This document shows positions 10,387 to 20,008 of a stretch of DNA of 39,460 nt, piece after piece (positions within the stretch are counted from its first letter, which is position 1; every line of letters starts with the position of its first letter). The notes below the pieces were generated by a model. It saw only the letters and a list, made by a program, of their open reading frames with translations, made no database searches and was not told the DNA's origin. The DNA comes from Prochlorococcus sp. AG-418-O03 (lineage in GTDB: Bacteria; Cyanobacteriota; Cyanobacteriia; PCC-6307; Cyanobiaceae): NCBI GenBank assembly GCA_003213855.1, contig QCMJ01000009.1:1-39460 (forward strand), written 5' to 3'. The position numbers and the translations under genes were made by a program.

Positions 10387-10548
10387 ATGGGTGAATATAT
10401 AGACGTCGGAATCCAAACTTCGATTTTACCCTTATCAATTATTCTTTCATCAATTGTAGTTGGCATATTTGCATTATTTGGAGAAGAAACAGAAAATGAT
10501 GATGATGATTCTGATTCAGGAAGTGGTGGACTAATGCAACCTATTTGA
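10387..10548 (+). CDS. Small single-helix membrane protein with acidic tail (53 aa)
   Basis: ATG at 10387, TGA at 10546-10548, 53 residues. Layout: a short polar N-terminus (MGEYIDVGIQ), one hydrophobic helix (about residues 13-32), then EETEN, four Asp in a row and a Ser/Gly-rich end GSGGLMQPI. The organised helix-plus-acidic-tail layout and the tight fit between mfd (72 bases upstream) and a convergent gene (stop to stop 2 bases) suggest a real gene. I do not recognise the family. It could be a photosynthetic-complex accessory protein, as many cyanobacterial proteins of this size are, but nothing here proves that. Confidence 0.6.
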   Translation: MGEYIDVGIQTSILPLSIILSSIVVGIFALFGEETENDDDDSDSGSGGLMQPI

Positions 10549-10550
10549 AA

Positions 10551-10919
10551 TTATTTATAAATAATCTGTTTTGACTTTCTCTTAGAGATTCTTAATAACC
10601 TATAAAAAGAACCTATCATTAAAATAAGAGCAGTAAAAGAAGAGGAAAAAATAAAAATCACCAAAAATATTTCATAGAGATATGAAAAGAGATCAATTAA
10701 TAAAAAAAAAGATTTATTAAATGTCGAAGGTAGATTTTTTAACAGCAAATTTTTATTAGGAATTAAATAATTTATATAAACTAATAGAATACTTAAAATA
10801 AACAAAAAGAAAGATTCAGTAAATAGTCTTTTTTTAGATTTTCTTCTTAAATTTAATTTTTTTTTAAAAATATATTTATCAGATTTAATATTCAAATTTG
10901 GGATGTTTAAATCAGCCAT
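10551..10919 (-). CDS. Hypothetical two-helix membrane protein
   Basis: The product has 122 residues. It has a basic N-terminal 33 residues (Lys/Arg-rich), a first hydrophobic segment at about 36-52, a second long one at about 83-105 and a basic C-terminal tail ending RKSKQIIYK. Both ends are positively charged, so both probably face the cytoplasm. I do not recognise a family. It lies 88 bases downstream of the DUF4335 gene on the same strand and may be the last gene of the dapB-led run. It ends 2 bases from the convergent 53-residue gene. Confidence 0.62.
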   Translation of the reverse strand: MADLNIPNLNIKSDKYIFKKKLNLRRKSKKRLFTESFFLFILSILLVYINYLIPNKNLLLKNLPSTFNKSFFLLIDLFSYLYEIFLVIFIFSSSFTALILMIGSFYRLLRISKRKSKQIIYK

Positions 10920-11007
10920 AAATCAAATCTCAAAGAATAAATTTGAATAACTCTGAAAAGAAATTAACCTATATTATCGTGTTTGTATTTAAGATGCTAA
11001 TTACTCT

Positions 11008-11598
11008 TTATTCAGGATTTATTATTTCTTTATTTTCAATATTTTCAAAAGGATTATAAAAATAAATAAAAGAAGAAGAGAATAGAATTAAAGAGCAAAT
11101 TGCAATAAATGGTGGAATAAAGAAATTGAAAAATTTAACTTTATTATTTAACCCATATCTAAATTTTTTAGAAAAGTTATAAGGTAAATTAGTTTTTTTT
11201 ATTCTTACTTTTGGCGAATCATTTAACTGATCAAAACAATTTATGGTATCTGAAAGCAATGAATTACCTATCTTTAAAATTAAAGGCTTTACATTTGGTT
11301 TAGAGCTCTTGAGAACAATATTATGTATATGAAGATTGTCGGCTTTTATATCAATTAATTTAGATTCAAATAATGGAATTTCGTTTTTTATTAAAAGATT
11401 TGAATAAATATAAAAAGCATTCATAATAGGCCACAAATGCTCCATTTTACCTTCAATAAGTGGTTTATCAATTATGGTTAATTTCCATTGAGAAATTATC
11501 GATATTTGATCTTTATTTTCATTATTAGAATAATCTGGCAATCCGATTATTTCGAGACTTACTGAAGATTGATGAAATGACAATTTATTTTGCATCAT
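11008..11598 (-). CDS. DUF4335 family cyanobacterial protein
   Basis: The product has 196 residues; two adjacent ATG codons (11598 and 11595) are both possible starts. The N-terminal half is a beta-rich domain with VSLEIIGLP and a SIISQWKLTIID strand. A single membrane helix follows near residues 158-180 (IPPFIAICSLILF), then a short Asn/Glu-rich tail. Both this pattern and the gene immediately upstream fit DUF4335, which in cyanobacteria neighbours DUF3038. The spacing to that gene's stop is one base, so the two are translationally coupled. The function of the family is not known to me. The membrane helix near the C-terminus suggests a tail-anchored protein with the beta domain in the cytoplasm. 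Confidence 0.68.
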   Translation of the reverse strand: MMQNKLSFHQSSVSLEIIGLPDYSNNENKDQISIISQWKLTIIDKPLIEGKMEHLWPIMNAFYIYSNLLIKNEIPLFESKLIDIKADNLHIHNIVLKSSKPNVKPLILKIGNSLLSDTINCFDQLNDSPKVRIKKTNLPYNFSKKFRYGLNNKVKFFNFFIPPFIAICSLILFSSSFIYFYNPFENIENKEIINPE

Positions 11599-11599
11599 A

Positions 11600-12124
11600 T
11601 TAAAAATCGTATAAAAAATTCTTCAACTTTTGATAACCCTGATTTGAAATACTAAATGATAAGGTAAGCAAAGATTTTATGATAATTTCATCATTTTCAG
11701 CTTGATTTAAAAGCTTTTTCACTCTCATACTATCCATATTAAATCTCTCTTTTATCAACTCAATAAATCTCTTATTAAAATCATTCCAAATAACTGAATT
11801 CTCTTCAAGATCTTCTTTAGATTTCAATATGTCTCTGATGTAAGGATATAAATATTTAGACATTTCAACTGTGATTCTAATTAAAGCATCGAATTCGTTA
11901 AGTTTGATATTGTTACCAACATAAGATTTTCTCAATGGATTATTATTTCTTAATTTCCAAATAGTTACTTTATTTGGTAGAACATTATTTAAATTAAGTT
12001 TATTTGATAAGGCGTAAAAGGACTGTATGCCATTTAAGTCAATAGTTTCTAGTATTAATAATAATAAATCAAGCTTCTCTATAGATCTTCTTGATACTTG
12101 ATTTCCTCTAGTTAAAACTGTAAT
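11600..12124 (-). CDS. DUF3038 family cyanobacterial protein, start codon non-canonical
   Basis: The conserved family core is clearly present. It runs KLDLLLLILETIDLNG, then VTIWKLRNNNPLRKS, then FDALIRITVEMSKYL and an all-helical C-terminal half. The frame is open upstream to tandem stops TAATAA at 12136-12131, but between those stops and the conserved core there is no ATG, GTG or TTG. The only canonical start (TTG at 11935, giving 111 aa) would delete the first third of the conserved domain. I therefore place the start near an ATT at 12124-12122 (174 aa), as an inference. The gene is helical and soluble-looking, sits between DUF2949 and DUF4335 genes and is coupled to the latter (1-base gap). 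Confidence 0.66.
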   Translation of the reverse strand: MTVLTRGNQVSRRSIEKLDLLLLILETIDLNGIQSFYALSNKLNLNNVLPNKVTIWKLRNNNPLRKSYVGNNIKLNEFDALIRITVEMSKYLYPYIRDILKSKEDLEENSVIWNDFNKRFIELIKERFNMDSMRVKKLLNQAENDEIIIKSLLTLSFSISNQGYQKLKNFLYDF

Positions 12125-12163
12125 TGTTCTTTATTAGAATATGCGCTAATTATAACAGAATTA

Positions 12164-12361
12164 TTAATCCATTTTTTGAAATAAAAATGAATATAACTTA
12201 TCCAGTTCTTCAATAGTTAGCATTCCATAACTCCATAATAATATTGGTAATGGAGTGTTATTTTTTATCGATAATTTTATACCAAGTTCAATAGAAGATT
12301 CATCTAAACCTACTACATTAAATAAATAAATTATCATTTCTCTAGATACATCATTATTCAT
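12164..12361 (-). CDS. DUF2949 family small protein
   Basis: 65 residues. The block LPILLWSYGMLTIEELDKLYSFL (first 20 residues from LPILL onward) matches the DUF2949 pattern of a Leu-Pro-hydrophobic-Leu-Trp-x-Tyr-Gly motif followed by Thr-hydrophobic-Glu-x-Leu-Asp and a final helix. The N-terminal half forms a helix ending VVGLDESSIELGIKLS. No membrane segment is seen. The gene starts 5 bases after the upstream FAD hydroxylase stop, so they are co-transcribed. The family is cyanobacterial and has no established function. It might act as a small adaptor or dimerising helical protein, but that is a guess. Confidence 0.7.
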   Translation of the reverse strand: MNNDVSREMIIYLFNVVGLDESSIELGIKLSIKNNTPLPILLWSYGMLTIEELDKLYSFLFQKMD

Positions 12362-12366
12362 GAGTT

Positions 12367-13521
12367 CTATTTAATACTTGAGTAAATTAGAGATTTAGTC
12401 ATTTGATTGAGTACTAATTTTCTTATTAAAAGAAAATTATTTAAAAGTAAAAATGAAAATTTCCTTATTGGAAATAAAAAAAGGTTCCCATTAGCAAAAA
12501 TTGATATCAATGAGTCAGTTATAAAAATAGTAACTATAATATCTAAAATCCTGCTTGAAACATATTTAAATTTAAATAAAATCAATTGCATTTTAGTAAT
12601 AGTATTACTTGCATTAAAAATATCAAATATAGTATTAACGTCTCTCCAACAAGTATTTAGACCCTGACCACCAACAGGATGAAATGTATGAAAAGCATCT
12701 CCTACAAATACTAATTTTTTAAAATTTATAACTGGTAAATTTAAGGATAATGAAACAGGAAAAATATTACATTCGCCAATTATTTGATCCAACTTAAATT
12801 CATCCGGCAAGATAGTTGATAAATTATCCATTAAAAAATTTTTATCAGAATTTAACCTTTCAACAGCCTTTAATGTACTGGAAGTCCAAATTACTTGATA
12901 TAAGTTTTTTCCTAAAGGTAATAATGCAAGTGGGCCTTCTTTTCTAAAAATTTCATAAGCGCGCTTTTCACAATGACCTCTAAGAGAAACTTTAAAAGTC
13001 AAACAAGACTGGCTATAAGATTTTTTTATATCTACAAAATCCAGCAATTTATTATCAAGTGAGTTTGCTCCTGTAGAAAGGAATTGATAATCAAATAATA
13101 TTTTTTTACGTAACAATCGCTGTGGCGTCATAAAAACAATATTTTCATAATTATCAATCTCCTGAAAAAATACATTCATAAGATCCGAATGTTTAACTAC
13201 CCAGCCAATATTTTCAGCAGAACTTATATCATCATCTAAGTCAGAAGTTGATAAGTTGGTCAAAGCAGAAGTTACGCTGTCTGATATTGAAAGGGAATCA
13301 AAGCCAAATAAAAATGGTTCTAATTTTTCCCAAAGTCTAAATTTAGATAAAATTTTTTTTGTTGAGTGAGTAATTGCATAAGTTTTATCTTTATCAATTA
13401 ATCTATCTTTTGTTAATAAATCAGTTAAAAAAATATTGCAATCAAATTTTGAAAGTGCAATTGAAAGTAATAAACCTGTAGGACCCGATCCAACAATTTT
13501 AAAATTGAATTTATTTTTCAT
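12367..13521 (-). CDS. FAD-dependent aromatic-ring hydroxylase of the UbiH/COQ6 family
   Basis: 384 residues, usual length. The N-terminal dinucleotide-binding motif reads VGSGPTGLLLS (about 10-20). The second FAD motif GDAFHTFHPVGGQGLN at 274-289 is complete, as is the C-terminal helical region. Members hydroxylate quinone-ring precursors; cyanobacteria carry one such homologue, although plastoquinone is made without the classical ubiquinone hydroxylation series, so the substrate here is open. The C-terminus (about 330-375) is rich in hydrophobic and basic residues, which is consistent with membrane-surface association. It sits in a same-strand run with 19 bases to the gene upstream and 5 to the gene downstream. 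Confidence 0.85.
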   Translation of the reverse strand: MKNKFNFKIVGSGPTGLLLSIALSKFDCNIFLTDLLTKDRLIDKDKTYAITHSTKKILSKFRLWEKLEPFLFGFDSLSISDSVTSALTNLSTSDLDDDISSAENIGWVVKHSDLMNVFFQEIDNYENIVFMTPQRLLRKKILFDYQFLSTGANSLDNKLLDFVDIKKSYSQSCLTFKVSLRGHCEKRAYEIFRKEGPLALLPLGKNLYQVIWTSSTLKAVERLNSDKNFLMDNLSTILPDEFKLDQIIGECNIFPVSLSLNLPVINFKKLVFVGDAFHTFHPVGGQGLNTCWRDVNTIFDIFNASNTITKMQLILFKFKYVSSRILDIIVTIFITDSLISIFANGNLFLFPIRKFSFLLLNNFLLIRKLVLNQMTKSLIYSSIK

Positions 13522-13540
13522 CAGATATTATTAATTCCAA

Positions 13541-14182
13541 CTATCTATTCAAATAAATATAACAAATTTCTTCAAATGCTGGTCTTAATAAGTAGGGATA
13601 CTCACCAACCCATAAGTTAATATCAGGAAGCCAAGCATCGGTCAAATAAAAATCTCTGTCAAAATTACGATTATCAGATGTCAATAAACATCTAATACTC
13701 GAACCCACTCTAATTTGACTGTGCTTATTTTCCATGGGAAAACTTAATTTTTCCAAATAACCATCTTCATCTTCTAATTCAAGTACTAACCAAGTCCTTT
13801 TGTTTTCGATAACTTCTAGTCGACCTTGCCTATTAGATTGTTCTCTTGAACTTTCAATCTTTTCTGTTTTATAAATATCTGATACATAACCATCAAATAT
13901 AGAAAAAAATTTATATTTTTTTAATTGCAAATTTTTTCTACTTGATTCAAGAATTGGGCCCCAGATGATATACAAAAAGAAAGCGACACAAAGTAATAAC
14001 CAGAAATTATTTGTTTGATCTCCTGTCGAACTAATGATTAATGAGATAAATCCACCAATTGAAGAAACTATTACTCTTTGAAGAATTTTTCTTGGATTAC
14101 CCAAAGTGTACTTAAATTGACTTCCGGTACCAACCGCAGGAATAAGTTTTGAAATTTGATTTGAATTAATTGGAATGAGCAT
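13541..14182 (-). CDS. Conserved cyanobacterial/plastid membrane protein of unknown function
   Basis: 213 residues. Residues 1-30 contain the conserved LIPAVGTGSQFKYTLGNPRKILQR-type opening (first part only quoted). Two hydrophobic segments follow (about 38-50 and 61-77), then a long soluble C-terminal region with WLVLELEDEDGYLEKLSFP, RVGSSIRCLLTSDNR and a final WVGEYPYLLRPAFEEICYIY. Homologues in cyanobacteria and plants are often labelled 'phosphate ABC transporter permease', a label that nothing in this sequence supports. The gene begins one base after the dapB stop, so the two are coupled. Function unknown. Confidence 0.72.
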   Translation of the reverse strand: MLIPINSNQISKLIPAVGTGSQFKYTLGNPRKILQRVIVSSIGGFISLIISSTGDQTNNFWLLLCVAFFLYIIWGPILESSRKNLQLKKYKFFSIFDGYVSDIYKTEKIESSREQSNRQGRLEVIENKRTWLVLELEDEDGYLEKLSFPMENKHSQIRVGSSIRCLLTSDNRNFDRDFYLTDAWLPDINLWVGEYPYLLRPAFEEICYIYLNR

Positions 14183-14183
14183 T

Positions 14184-15032
14184 TTAAAAAATCAATTTTT
14201 CAAGTCCATAAACTAAAGTTTCATAATTACCTATTTTTTTTATAGCCTGTAAAACACCTGGCATATATGCCTTTCGATCAATAGTGTCATGCTTAATTGT
14301 GTAAGTTTCGCCCGGAGATCCCATTATTACTAACTGATGTGCTAGTAATCCTGGTAATCGTACAGAATGTATATTAATTCCTGAATCTCTGACCCCTCCC
14401 CTAACTCCTTTCAATGACTCAGACTCTTTCACTAAACTCTGATTAAATTTCTTTGGATATTCTTCAATCATTTCTGCAGTTTTTATACATGTCCCACTAG
14501 GAGAATCAGCTTTTTGATTATGATGCATCTCAATTAATTCAATGTTGTCATAAAACCTTGCGGCTACAGATGCTGCCTGCTGAAGAAGAACCATTCCTAC
14601 TGAGAAATTAGGAATTATTGCACAACCAACAGATGCCTTCTGAGCAAAAACAGACAAATCATTTATTTGCGAAGGCGAAAGTCCTGTAGTTCCGACCACT
14701 GGTGAAATACCGTATGCGATAGCTGATCTGGTATTTTCATATACAGAATCAGGATGAGTAAAATCAACCAAAACAGGTTTGATATTTTCATTTCTATAAT
14801 TTTGACTAACAGAACATAAAGTTCCTTCAAAATCGTTAGAAACAAAAACATCACAATTTTTTACCTTCAATAATTCAGAAATATTTGTGCCATTGTTCTT
14901 TTCATTTATATCAATTGCTGCAACAAGTTCACAATCTGTAGAATTTAATACTGAATTCACAACTTCGCCACCCATTCTGCCTAAAGCTCCGGATACTAGT
15001 ACTGGAATAGGTTTTTGAGAATTTTCAATCAT
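14184..15032 (-). CDS. dapB: 4-hydroxy-tetrahydrodipicolinate reductase
   Basis: It reduces the product of DapA to tetrahydrodipicolinate with NAD(P)H in lysine and diaminopimelate synthesis. 282 residues. The nucleotide-binding motif [10 protein letters not shown] lies at 14-23. The catalytic block [14 protein letters not shown] has the His pair at 170-171 and Lys at 174. The VVGTTGLS loop near 112-119 and the [10 protein letters not shown] helix are also present. It is the first gene of a minus-strand run of seven genes, and its start faces chlH across about 100 bases. The call is secure. Confidence 0.97.
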   Translation of the reverse strand: MIENSQKPIPVLVSGALGRMGGEVVNSVLNSTDCELVAAIDINEKNNGTNISELLKVKNCDVFVSNDFEGTLCSVSQNYRNENIKPVLVDFTHPDSVYENTRSAIAYGISPVVGTTGLSPSQINDLSVFAQKASVGCAIIPNFSVGMVLLQQAASVAARFYDNIELIEMHHNQKADSPSGTCIKTAEMIEEYPKKFNQSLVKESESLKGVRGGVRDSGINIHSVRLPGLLAHQLVIMGSPGETYTIKHDTIDRKAYMPGVLQAIKKIGNYETLVYGLEKLIF

Positions 15033-15134
15033 TTTTGTAAAAAATTTTTTTTTAAAGGTTGTTACACGCTATTTATATTGCACACAATAACGTCTTTTCA
15101 TTCGTAGGCTGGTAAAAATACTCAAAGAAAATCA
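15033..15134. promoter_or_regulatory. Divergent promoter region between dapB and chlH
   Basis: This 102-base gap must hold the promoters of both divergent genes. Candidate -10-like hexamers include TAAAAT/TAAAAA near 15112 and TATATT near 15076 for chlH; the AT-rich run at 15045-15052 lies next to the dapB start. I see no convincing operator, riboswitch or -35 element, as is common in this genus. The assignment rests on gene orientation rather than motif quality. Confidence 0.4.
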
Positions 15135-18100
15135 ATGTTTACGCAGGTCCGCTCAGCAAACCGCAGAGTATCTCCTGTTGAGGATAACAAACACAAAGTT
15201 GTAATAAAAGCAGTTTATGTTGTCCTTGAGCCACAATACCAAAATTCCTTAACGGAAGCCGCAAAGTCAATAAATAAGATGAATGGGCCAATAGGTATAG
15301 ACCTTAGCGGCTATCTTATAGAAGAACTTAGAAATGAAAGTAATTTTGAAGATTTTAAGGATGACATAGCTAATGCAGATATATTTGTTGCTTCCCTAAT
15401 TTTCATTGAAGATCTAGCTCAAAAAGTTGTTGATGCAGTATCTCCATATAAAGACAAGCTTAAAGCTTCAATTATTTTTCCCTCTATGCCAGAGGTTATG
15501 AGATTAAATAAACTAGGTTCATTTAGTATGGCCCAACTAGGTCAATCTAAAAGTATTATTGGAGATTTAATAAAAAAGAAAAAAGAATCTGATGGTGCAA
15601 GCTTCCAAGATTCAATGTTGAAGTTATTAAATACACTTCCTTCAATACTTAAATATCTACCAGTAGAAAAAGCTCAAGATGCTAGAACATTCATTCTAAG
15701 TTTTCAGTACTGGTTAGGTGGTACTACTGAGAACTTAAAAAACTTCTTGTTAATGATTTCTGAAAAGTATGCAGTTTCAGAGAACATAAAAGATCAAATA
15801 GAAGAATTCAAAATAAAAGAACCTGAAACATTCCCAGATTTAGGAATTTGGCATCCTCTTGCGCCTTGCATGTTTGAAAGTCTTAAAGAATATCAAAATT
15901 GGGAGAATAATAGGAAAGATATAAATCCTAAAGATGACAAAACTCCAACGATAGGTTTAGTACTTCAAAGAAGTCATATAGTTACAGGAGATGATGCTCA
16001 TTACGTTGCCGTAATTCAAGAGTTAGAATATAGAGGTGCGAGAGTACTTCCTATATTCTGTGGGGGTTTGGATTTTTCTAAACCAGTAAATGAATTTTAT
16101 TATGATTCCATAAATCAAGATCAACCTATAGTAGATGGAGTCGTATCTCTAACTGGATTTGCACTCGTTGGAGGCCCGGCAAGGCAAGATCACCCTAAAG
16201 CTATTGACGCCCTAAAAAGGCTAAACAGACCTTATATGGTTGCACTTCCCTTAGTATTTCAAACCACACAAGAATGGGAAGATAGTGATTTAGGGTTACA
16301 CCCAGTTCAAGTTGCACTTCAGATTGCAATTCCGGAGCTTGATGGTGCTATTGAACCGATTATTCTCTCTGGTCGTGATGATGCTACAGGCAAAGCTCAT
16401 ACACTACAGGATAGAGTTGATGTAATTGCTGAAAGAGCAATAAAATGGTCAACTTTAAGGGTTAAGCAAAGAAAGGACAAAAAATTAGCTATTACAGTAT
16501 TTAGTTTTCCACCAGACAAAGGAAATGTTGGTACCGCAGCATACTTGAATGTTTTTGGTTCAATTTACCGAGTACTGCTCGAAATGAAATCAAAAGGATA
16601 TCAAATAGGTGAACTTCCAAGTAATTCAAAAGAATTAATGGAAAAAGTAATTAACAACCCTGAAGCTATGGATGGCTCTCCAGAGTTAAATATTGCTCAT
16701 AAGATGTCAGTAAAAGAATACGAAGAGTTCACACCATATTCACAAAGACTTGAAGAGAATTGGGGAAAACCTCCTGGGACCCTAAATAGTGACGGACAAA
16801 ACCTTCTTATCTATGGAAAACATTTTGGAAATGTTTTTATAGGAGTTCAACCTACATTCGGTTATGAAGGTGATCCCATGAGATTACTCTATTCAAGAAG
16901 TGCTAGTCCTCATCATGGTTTTGCTGCCTATTACACGTATGTAGAAAAAATCTGGGGGGCTGATGCTGTTCTCCATTTTGGAACACACGGCTCACTTGAA
17001 TTTATGCCTGGGAAACAGATGGGCATGAGTGAAACTTGCTATCCGGATTCTCTCATTGGATCATTGCCTAATTTGTATTACTATGCTGCGAATAATCCAT
17101 CTGAAGCTACTATTGCCAAGAGAAGAGGGTATGCTTCAACTATTAGTTACCTGACTCCTCCAGCAGAAAATGCAGGACTCTACAAAGGACTTAAAGAACT
17201 AAGTGAACTCGTAGGTTCTTACCAACAATTAAGAGAAAGTAGTAGAGGTATTCAAATTGTTAATGCAATAGTTGAGACTTCTAAACAATGTAACATTGAC
17301 AAAGATGTAGAACTACCTTCGAGAGAAGTAGAAGAGCTTTCAATAGATGAAAGAGATTTATTTGTTGGTAATGTCTATAAACAGTTGATGGAAATTGAAA
17401 GTAGATTATTACCTTGCGGTCTTCATACTATTGGAGAAGCTCCAACAGCAGAAGAGGCTGTTGCGACACTTGTAAATATTGCATCTTTAGAGAGAGAACA
17501 AGAGGGATTAAGATCTCTTCCTGGATTACTCGCAGAATCCATTGGTCTAACTATTGAACAAATTTATGATGGTAATAATAAAGGTGAACTTAAATTTGTA
17601 GAGTTAAATGAAAAAATCATAAAGACAGCAAGAGAGTCGATTTTTGCGATGGTCAACTCTTTAAAAATTGTTAATGGCAGAGTTTATTTAGAAAAATCAC
17701 TTCTTTCCAAACTTTTCGATTTACTTAAAGTTTTTGGTCTAAATCTACCTACCCCTTGGCTAAGAGTCTGCAGATTAAATGGATTTAATGAAGTTAATCA
17801 GAAGGAATTAAATAAATTATTTGATTACTTACTTTTCTGTCTGGAACAGGTCTGTGCAGACAAAGAAATGGATAGCCTTATTAAAGCACTAGATGGAAAT
17901 TATGTTTTACCTGGACCAGGTGGAGATCCTATAAGAAATCCAGGTGTTTTGCCCAGTGGTAAAAATATTCATGCACTTGATCCTCAATCAATCCCAACTA
18001 CAGCAGCAGTAGCTGCAGCAAAGTCTGTTGTTGACAAATTAATTGAAAGGCAAAAGGAAGAGCAAGGGACCTGGCCTGAAACAATAGCTTGTGTTTTATG

Positions 18101-19145
18101 GGGTACTGATAACATCAAAACCTATGGAGAATCACTGGCACAAATCTTATGGTTTGTTGGAGTAAAACCAAAACCAGATTCAGTTGGAAGAATTAACAAA
18201 CTAGAATTAATCCCTTTAGAAGAATTAGGTAGGCCAAGAATAGATGTAGTTGTTAATTGTTCAGGAGTATTCAGAGATCTATTTATAAATCAAATGGCAT
18301 TAATAGATCAGGCAGTCAAATTAGCTGCTGAAGCCGATGAACCATTGGAATCTAATTTTGTAAGGAAACATTCACTAGAACAAGCAGATAAAGAAGGCAC
18401 CTCTATCAGAGAAGCTTCAGCGAGAGTATTCTCTAATGCAAGTGGAAGCTACAGTTCAAATGTTAATTTAGCCGTAGAAAATTCAACTTGGGAGGAAGAA
18501 AATGAATTACAAGAAATGTATTTATCACGCAAAACATACGCCTTTAATGCTGATAATCCCGGTGAGATGAATCAAAAAAGAGAGGTATTTGAGTCAGTAA
18601 TGAAAACAGCGGATGTTACATTTCAAAACCTTGATTCCTCAGAGATTTCATTAACAGATGTAAGTCATTATTTTGATTCAGATCCAACAAAATTGATTAA
18701 GACACTAAGAGATGACGGAAAAGAACCAAGTAGCTACATAGCAGATACTACGACTTCAAATGCTCAAGTTAGAACACTTGGAGAAACTATCAGATTAGAC
18801 TCAAGAACAAAACTTTTGAATCCTAAGTGGTATGAAGGTATGCTCAAATCTGGTTACGAAGGAGTTAGAGAACTTTCTAACAGACTTAATTACACTCTTG
18901 GCTGGAGTGCGACAAGTGGTCAAGTAGATAATTTTGTATATGAAGAAACTAATGAAACATTTATAAATGACGAAGAGATGAGGAAAAGATTAATGGATCT
19001 TAATCCTAATAGTTTCAGAAGAATTGTTGGAACTTTGCTAGAAGTCAATGGTAGGGGATATTGGGAAACTTCAGATGAAAATATAGAACAGTTGAAAGAA
19101 CTTTACCAAGAGGTAGAGGATAAAATCGAAGGAGTTAAAGAATAA
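15135..19145 (+). CDS. chlH: Magnesium chelatase subunit H
   Basis: The large porphyrin-binding subunit of Mg-chelatase. With ChlI and ChlD it inserts Mg2+ into protoporphyrin IX, the first committed step of chlorophyll synthesis. The 1336-residue length fits ChlH. The N-terminal domain (about 20-180) precedes the long BchH/CobN core, which includes [38 protein letters not shown] and [19 protein letters not shown]. The conserved active-site loop [19 protein letters not shown] begins at His 614. The C-terminal part includes [17 protein letters not shown] and ends in the family's [17 protein letters not shown] segment. No transit or signal peptide is seen. It is transcribed alone. Confidence 0.98.
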   Translation: MFTQVRSANRRVSPVEDNKHKVVIKAVYVVLEPQYQNSLTEAAKSINKMNGPIGIDLSGYLIEELRNESNFEDFKDDIANADIFVASLIFIEDLAQKVVDAVSPYKDKLKASIIFPSMPEVMRLNKLGSFSMAQLGQSKSIIGDLIKKKKESDGASFQDSMLKLLNTLPSILKYLPVEKAQDARTFILSFQYWLGGTTENLKNFLLMISEKYAVSENIKDQIEEFKIKEPETFPDLGIWHPLAPCMFESLKEYQNWENNRKDINPKDDKTPTIGLVLQRSHIVTGDDAHYVAVIQELEYRGARVLPIFCGGLDFSKPVNEFYYDSINQDQPIVDGVVSLTGFALVGGPARQDHPKAIDALKRLNRPYMVALPLVFQTTQEWEDSDLGLHPVQVALQIAIPELDGAIEPIILSGRDDATGKAHTLQDRVDVIAERAIKWSTLRVKQRKDKKLAITVFSFPPDKGNVGTAAYLNVFGSIYRVLLEMKSKGYQIGELPSNSKELMEKVINNPEAMDGSPELNIAHKMSVKEYEEFTPYSQRLEENWGKPPGTLNSDGQNLLIYGKHFGNVFIGVQPTFGYEGDPMRLLYSRSASPHHGFAAYYTYVEKIWGADAVLHFGTHGSLEFMPGKQMGMSETCYPDSLIGSLPNLYYYAANNPSEATIAKRRGYASTISYLTPPAENAGLYKGLKELSELVGSYQQLRESSRGIQIVNAIVETSKQCNIDKDVELPSREVEELSIDERDLFVGNVYKQLMEIESRLLPCGLHTIGEAPTAEEAVATLVNIASLEREQEGLRSLPGLLAESIGLTIEQIYDGNNKGELKFVELNEKIIKTARESIFAMVNSLKIVNGRVYLEKSLLSKLFDLLKVFGLNLPTPWLRVCRLNGFNEVNQKELNKLFDYLLFCLEQVCADKEMDSLIKALDGNYVLPGPGGDPIRNPGVLPSGKNIHALDPQSIPTTAAVAAAKSVVDKLIERQKEEQGTWPETIACVLWGTDNIKTYGESLAQILWFVGVKPKPDSVGRINKLELIPLEELGRPRIDVVVNCSGVFRDLFINQMALIDQAVKLAAEADEPLESNFVRKHSLEQADKEGTSIREASARVFSNASGSYSSNVNLAVENSTWEEENELQEMYLSRKTYAFNADNPGEMNQKREVFESVMKTADVTFQNLDSSEISLTDVSHYFDSDPTKLIKTLRDDGKEPSSYIADTTTSNAQVRTLGETIRLDSRTKLLNPKWYEGMLKSGYEGVRELSNRLNYTLGWSATSGQVDNFVYEETNETFINDEEMRKRLMDLNPNSFRRIVGTLLEVNGRGYWETSDENIEQLKELYQEVEDKIEGVKE

Positions 19146-19153
19146 TAAACTTA

Positions 19154-20008
19154 TTATTTTCTGTAAATCCTATCAGCTACTTTCAGGATTTGATAATTTA
19201 GCTTAACGTTGTGAACTCTCACAATATCAATATTAAATTGAGAACATAGACAACTTATTGCAAGTGTTCCTATATCCCTTTCTTTTGGATTTTTCTCATT
19301 CAAAATTTCACCTATAAATCTTTTCCTAGATGCACCTATCAAAATTGGCAAATTCCATTTTTTAAATACCTCTAAGTTTCTCAAGATTTCCAAATTATGA
19401 ATGATATCCTTTGAAAAACCAATTCCAGGATCAACAATTATATTTCTTTCAGATATTTTTTTTTCTAAAGCATTCTTTATTAAATTATCTAGCGAGCACT
19501 TAACATCACTCAATACATTCTTGTAATTAGAGAGTTGATTCATATTTTGACTATTACCACGACTATGAGTTATGACAAAAGGGCAGTTGAATTTTGATAC
19601 AACATCCAAAATATTTATGTCTCTTCTTCCTCCTGTAACATCATTTATCCAATTAGCACCATTTAATAGAGCTTCGTAAGCTACTTCAGAATGAAAAGTA
19701 TCAATAGAAATTAAAGCATCTGGATATTCAGATTTTATTAATTTTAGATATGGGATCAATCTTTTTATTTCTATACTTGAGCCAACTTCTTTAGCTCCAG
19801 GTCTCGTACTTTGAGCACCAAGATCAATAACATCTACACCATTACTCAAGAAATGATTTACTTGATCTAAAACCTTTTTTGAAGAGTTTAATTCCCCACC
19901 ATCACTAAATGAATCAGGAGTTAAATTAATAACCCCCATAATTGAAGTTTTTTGTCCCCAGCCTTTTGGCCATGGATTTTTCTTATTGATAATTTGCAAT
20001 TCTCGCAA
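19154..20008 (-). CDS. folP: Dihydropteroate synthase
   Basis: It condenses 6-hydroxymethyl-dihydropterin pyrophosphate with p-aminobenzoate in folate synthesis. Motifs: [15 protein letters not shown] (about 24-38), [45 protein letters not shown] and [11 protein letters not shown]. Up to 284 residues. There is no ATG before the conserved start: the TTG at 20008 lies inside the end of tpiA (26-base overlap), and another TTG at 19999 is also possible. The conserved [15 protein letters not shown] region begins soon after either codon, so the exact N-terminus is uncertain by a few residues. It is co-transcribed with tpiA. Confidence 0.94.
   Translation of the reverse strand: MRELQIINKKNPWPKGWGQKTSIMGVINLTPDSFSDGGELNSSKKVLDQVNHFLSNGVDVIDLGAQSTRPGAKEVGSSIEIKRLIPYLKLIKSEYPDALISIDTFHSEVAYEALLNGANWINDVTGGRRDINILDVVSKFNCPFVITHSRGNSQNMNQLSNYKNVLSDVKCSLDNLIKNALEKKISERNIIVDPGIGFSKDIIHNLEILRNLEVFKKWNLPILIGASRKRFIGEILNEKNPKERDIGTLAISCLCSQFNIDIVRVHNVKLNYQILKVADRIYRK

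Noticed and set aside
19141..19160. AATAATAA/TTATTATT palindrome between chlH and folP stops
   Set aside because: Pure A/T stem with a short T run; may help bidirectional termination but is not distinguishable from background.
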